Assembly: GCA_030600865.1 (NCBI GenBank) | Contig: JAUVUS010000150.1 | Span: forward strand, 1 to 6,605 | Source of the DNA: Bacteroidales bacterium | GTDB taxonomy: Bacteria > Bacteroidota > Bacteroidia > Bacteroidales > UBA12077 | Direction of reading: 5' to 3' | Length of the DNA: 6,605 nucleotides | Shown: piece after piece, positions 6,076 through 6,605 of the stretch | How the letters are laid out: every line of letters begins with the position of its first letter | Position numbering within the stretch: position 1 is the stretch's first letter | Program-made: the position numbers and the translations under genes | The notes under the pieces: model-generated | What the model saw: only the letters and a program-made list of their open reading frames with translations | Databases searched by the model: none | Told to the model about the DNA's origin: nothing

Positions 6076-6471
6076 TTATAGTTTAAGTAACTTATTAATC
6101 TCCTTATGTAATTGATCTTTCCTAATTCCTTTTTCCAGGTATAAATCTGCTTTGATCCATTGTTTATCAGAGCTTGAACTTACTCCAAACGAAATCCCTG
6201 TTTCTGATGCTACTGCAGTAGCTAAAATTATAGGGACATCCGGATGTTTTCGTTTCATCTTATAACATAAAATAAAACCACTATCATCTCTTTCCATCAT
6301 TAAATCAAAAATCGCAAGATCAGGTTTTGTATTTTTAATTAATATTTCAGCTTCTTTTTGGCTTTCAGCCTTAACTACATCAAAACCAAAGCTTTTTACA
6401 TAAAGTTCCATTTGAAACAAGTAGTCCAAATCGTCATCTGCTATTAATATAAGTTTTTTATTATCTGTCAT
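6076..6471 (-). CDS. Single-domain response regulator
   Basis: This is a stand-alone receiver of 131 aa. From the chosen start MTDNKKLILIADDD, the acidic cluster is D12-D14, the phosphoacceptor is D56 (IFDLMMERDDSGF), the switch Thr is T85 (LATA) and the conserved Lys is K114. Two departures from the standard receiver are visible: the usual Lys-Pro is Lys-Gly (EKGI), and a polar stretch SFGVSSSSDKQWIKAD (94-109) replaces the compact helix 4 region. A longer reading from an ATG at 6541-6543 is open, but it would overlap the end of the upstream kinase gene by 56 bp and add 24 residues that precede the receiver fold. The start at 6471 leaves a 16-bp gap after the kinase stop and begins just before the first strand, so I prefer it. 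It is very likely the partner of that kinase. Confidence 0.88.
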   Translation of the reverse strand: MTDNKKLILIADDDLDYLFQMELYVKSFGFDVVKAESQKEAEILIKNTKPDLAIFDLMMERDDSGFILCYKMKRKHPDVPIILATAVASETGISFGVSSSSDKQWIKADLYLEKGIRKDQLHKEINKLLKL

Positions 6472-6487
6472 AATTAATGATTTCAAA

Positions 6488-6605
6488 TTACACAAATCTT
6501 GGAATTGATATTTTAAATTCAGTCCCTGTTGAACCCTTTTCATGATCGTTATTTGAATACACTGTTATTTTCCCTTTATGCATTTTTACTATTCCATAAG
6601 CTGTA
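6488..6605 (-). CDS. Histidine kinase, C-terminal end only (cut by window edge)
   Basis: Reading leftward from 6604 gives 38 residues, starting TAYGIVKMHKGKITVYS, then a GSTGTEFKISIP block, and a TAA stop at 6488-6490. This is the end of a HATPase_c domain: the helix after the G2 box (YGIVK), the H-x-G strand motif (MHKGKITVYS) and the final GTEFKISIP strand. The ATP-binding and phosphoacceptor parts lie beyond the window, so its sensor type is unknown. Its stop is 16 bp upstream of the response regulator start on the same strand, which marks the two as a cognate kinase-regulator pair. Confidence 0.85.
   Translation of the reverse strand, partial: TAYGIVKMHKGKITVYSNNDHEKGSTGTEFKISIPRFV

Overview
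The window is AT-rich and compactly coded. It reads as a chromosomal segment of a Bacteroidota bacterium, most likely class Bacteroidia. The reasons are the low G+C, no recognisable Shine-Dalgarno sequences ahead of well-fixed starts, one exact match to the Bacteroidota -7 promoter consensus (TAnnTTTG), and protein sequences of that flavour. The presence of Rex suggests an organism with an anaerobic or fermentative redox economy. Both organism statements are inferences; no marker RNA is present.

Left half, + strand (59-3048): an SsuABC/TauABC-type ABC importer made of a substrate-binding lipoprotein, a permease and an ATPase. The permease and ATPase genes are 2 bp apart. The lipoprotein gene is separated from them by a stand-alone CheY-like receiver (1107-1499) with about 92 bp of non-coding DNA on each side. 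The substrate cannot be read from the sequence.

Right half, - strand (6605 down to 3086), in order of transcription: the C-terminal end of a histidine kinase cut by the window edge (6488-6605), a single-domain response regulator (6076-6471), a soluble receiver-plus-histidine-kinase protein (4763-5881), the NADH/NAD+-sensing repressor Rex (4094-4720), and a RibF-like FAD synthetase (3086-4018). This looks like a redox-signalling group: two kinases and two receivers upstream of a redox repressor and a flavin cofactor enzyme. From memory of similar kinase/receiver/Rex sets, a hydrogenase or NADH-oxidoreductase locus may lie beyond base 6605, but this is not shown here.

The most notable points are: (1) the RibF riboflavin-kinase half has lost the PTAN motif and the catalytic glutamate, while the FAD-synthetase half looks intact; (2) a receiver gene sits inside an ABC importer locus; (3) a 71-bp intergenic element is built from two inverted arrays of four 8-bp units; (4) a GGGTTT array with four G-triplets lies between convergent genes; (5) a palindrome lies just upstream of rex. 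There is no tRNA, rRNA, CRISPR array or insertion sequence, and no gene-free stretch exceeds 200 bp.
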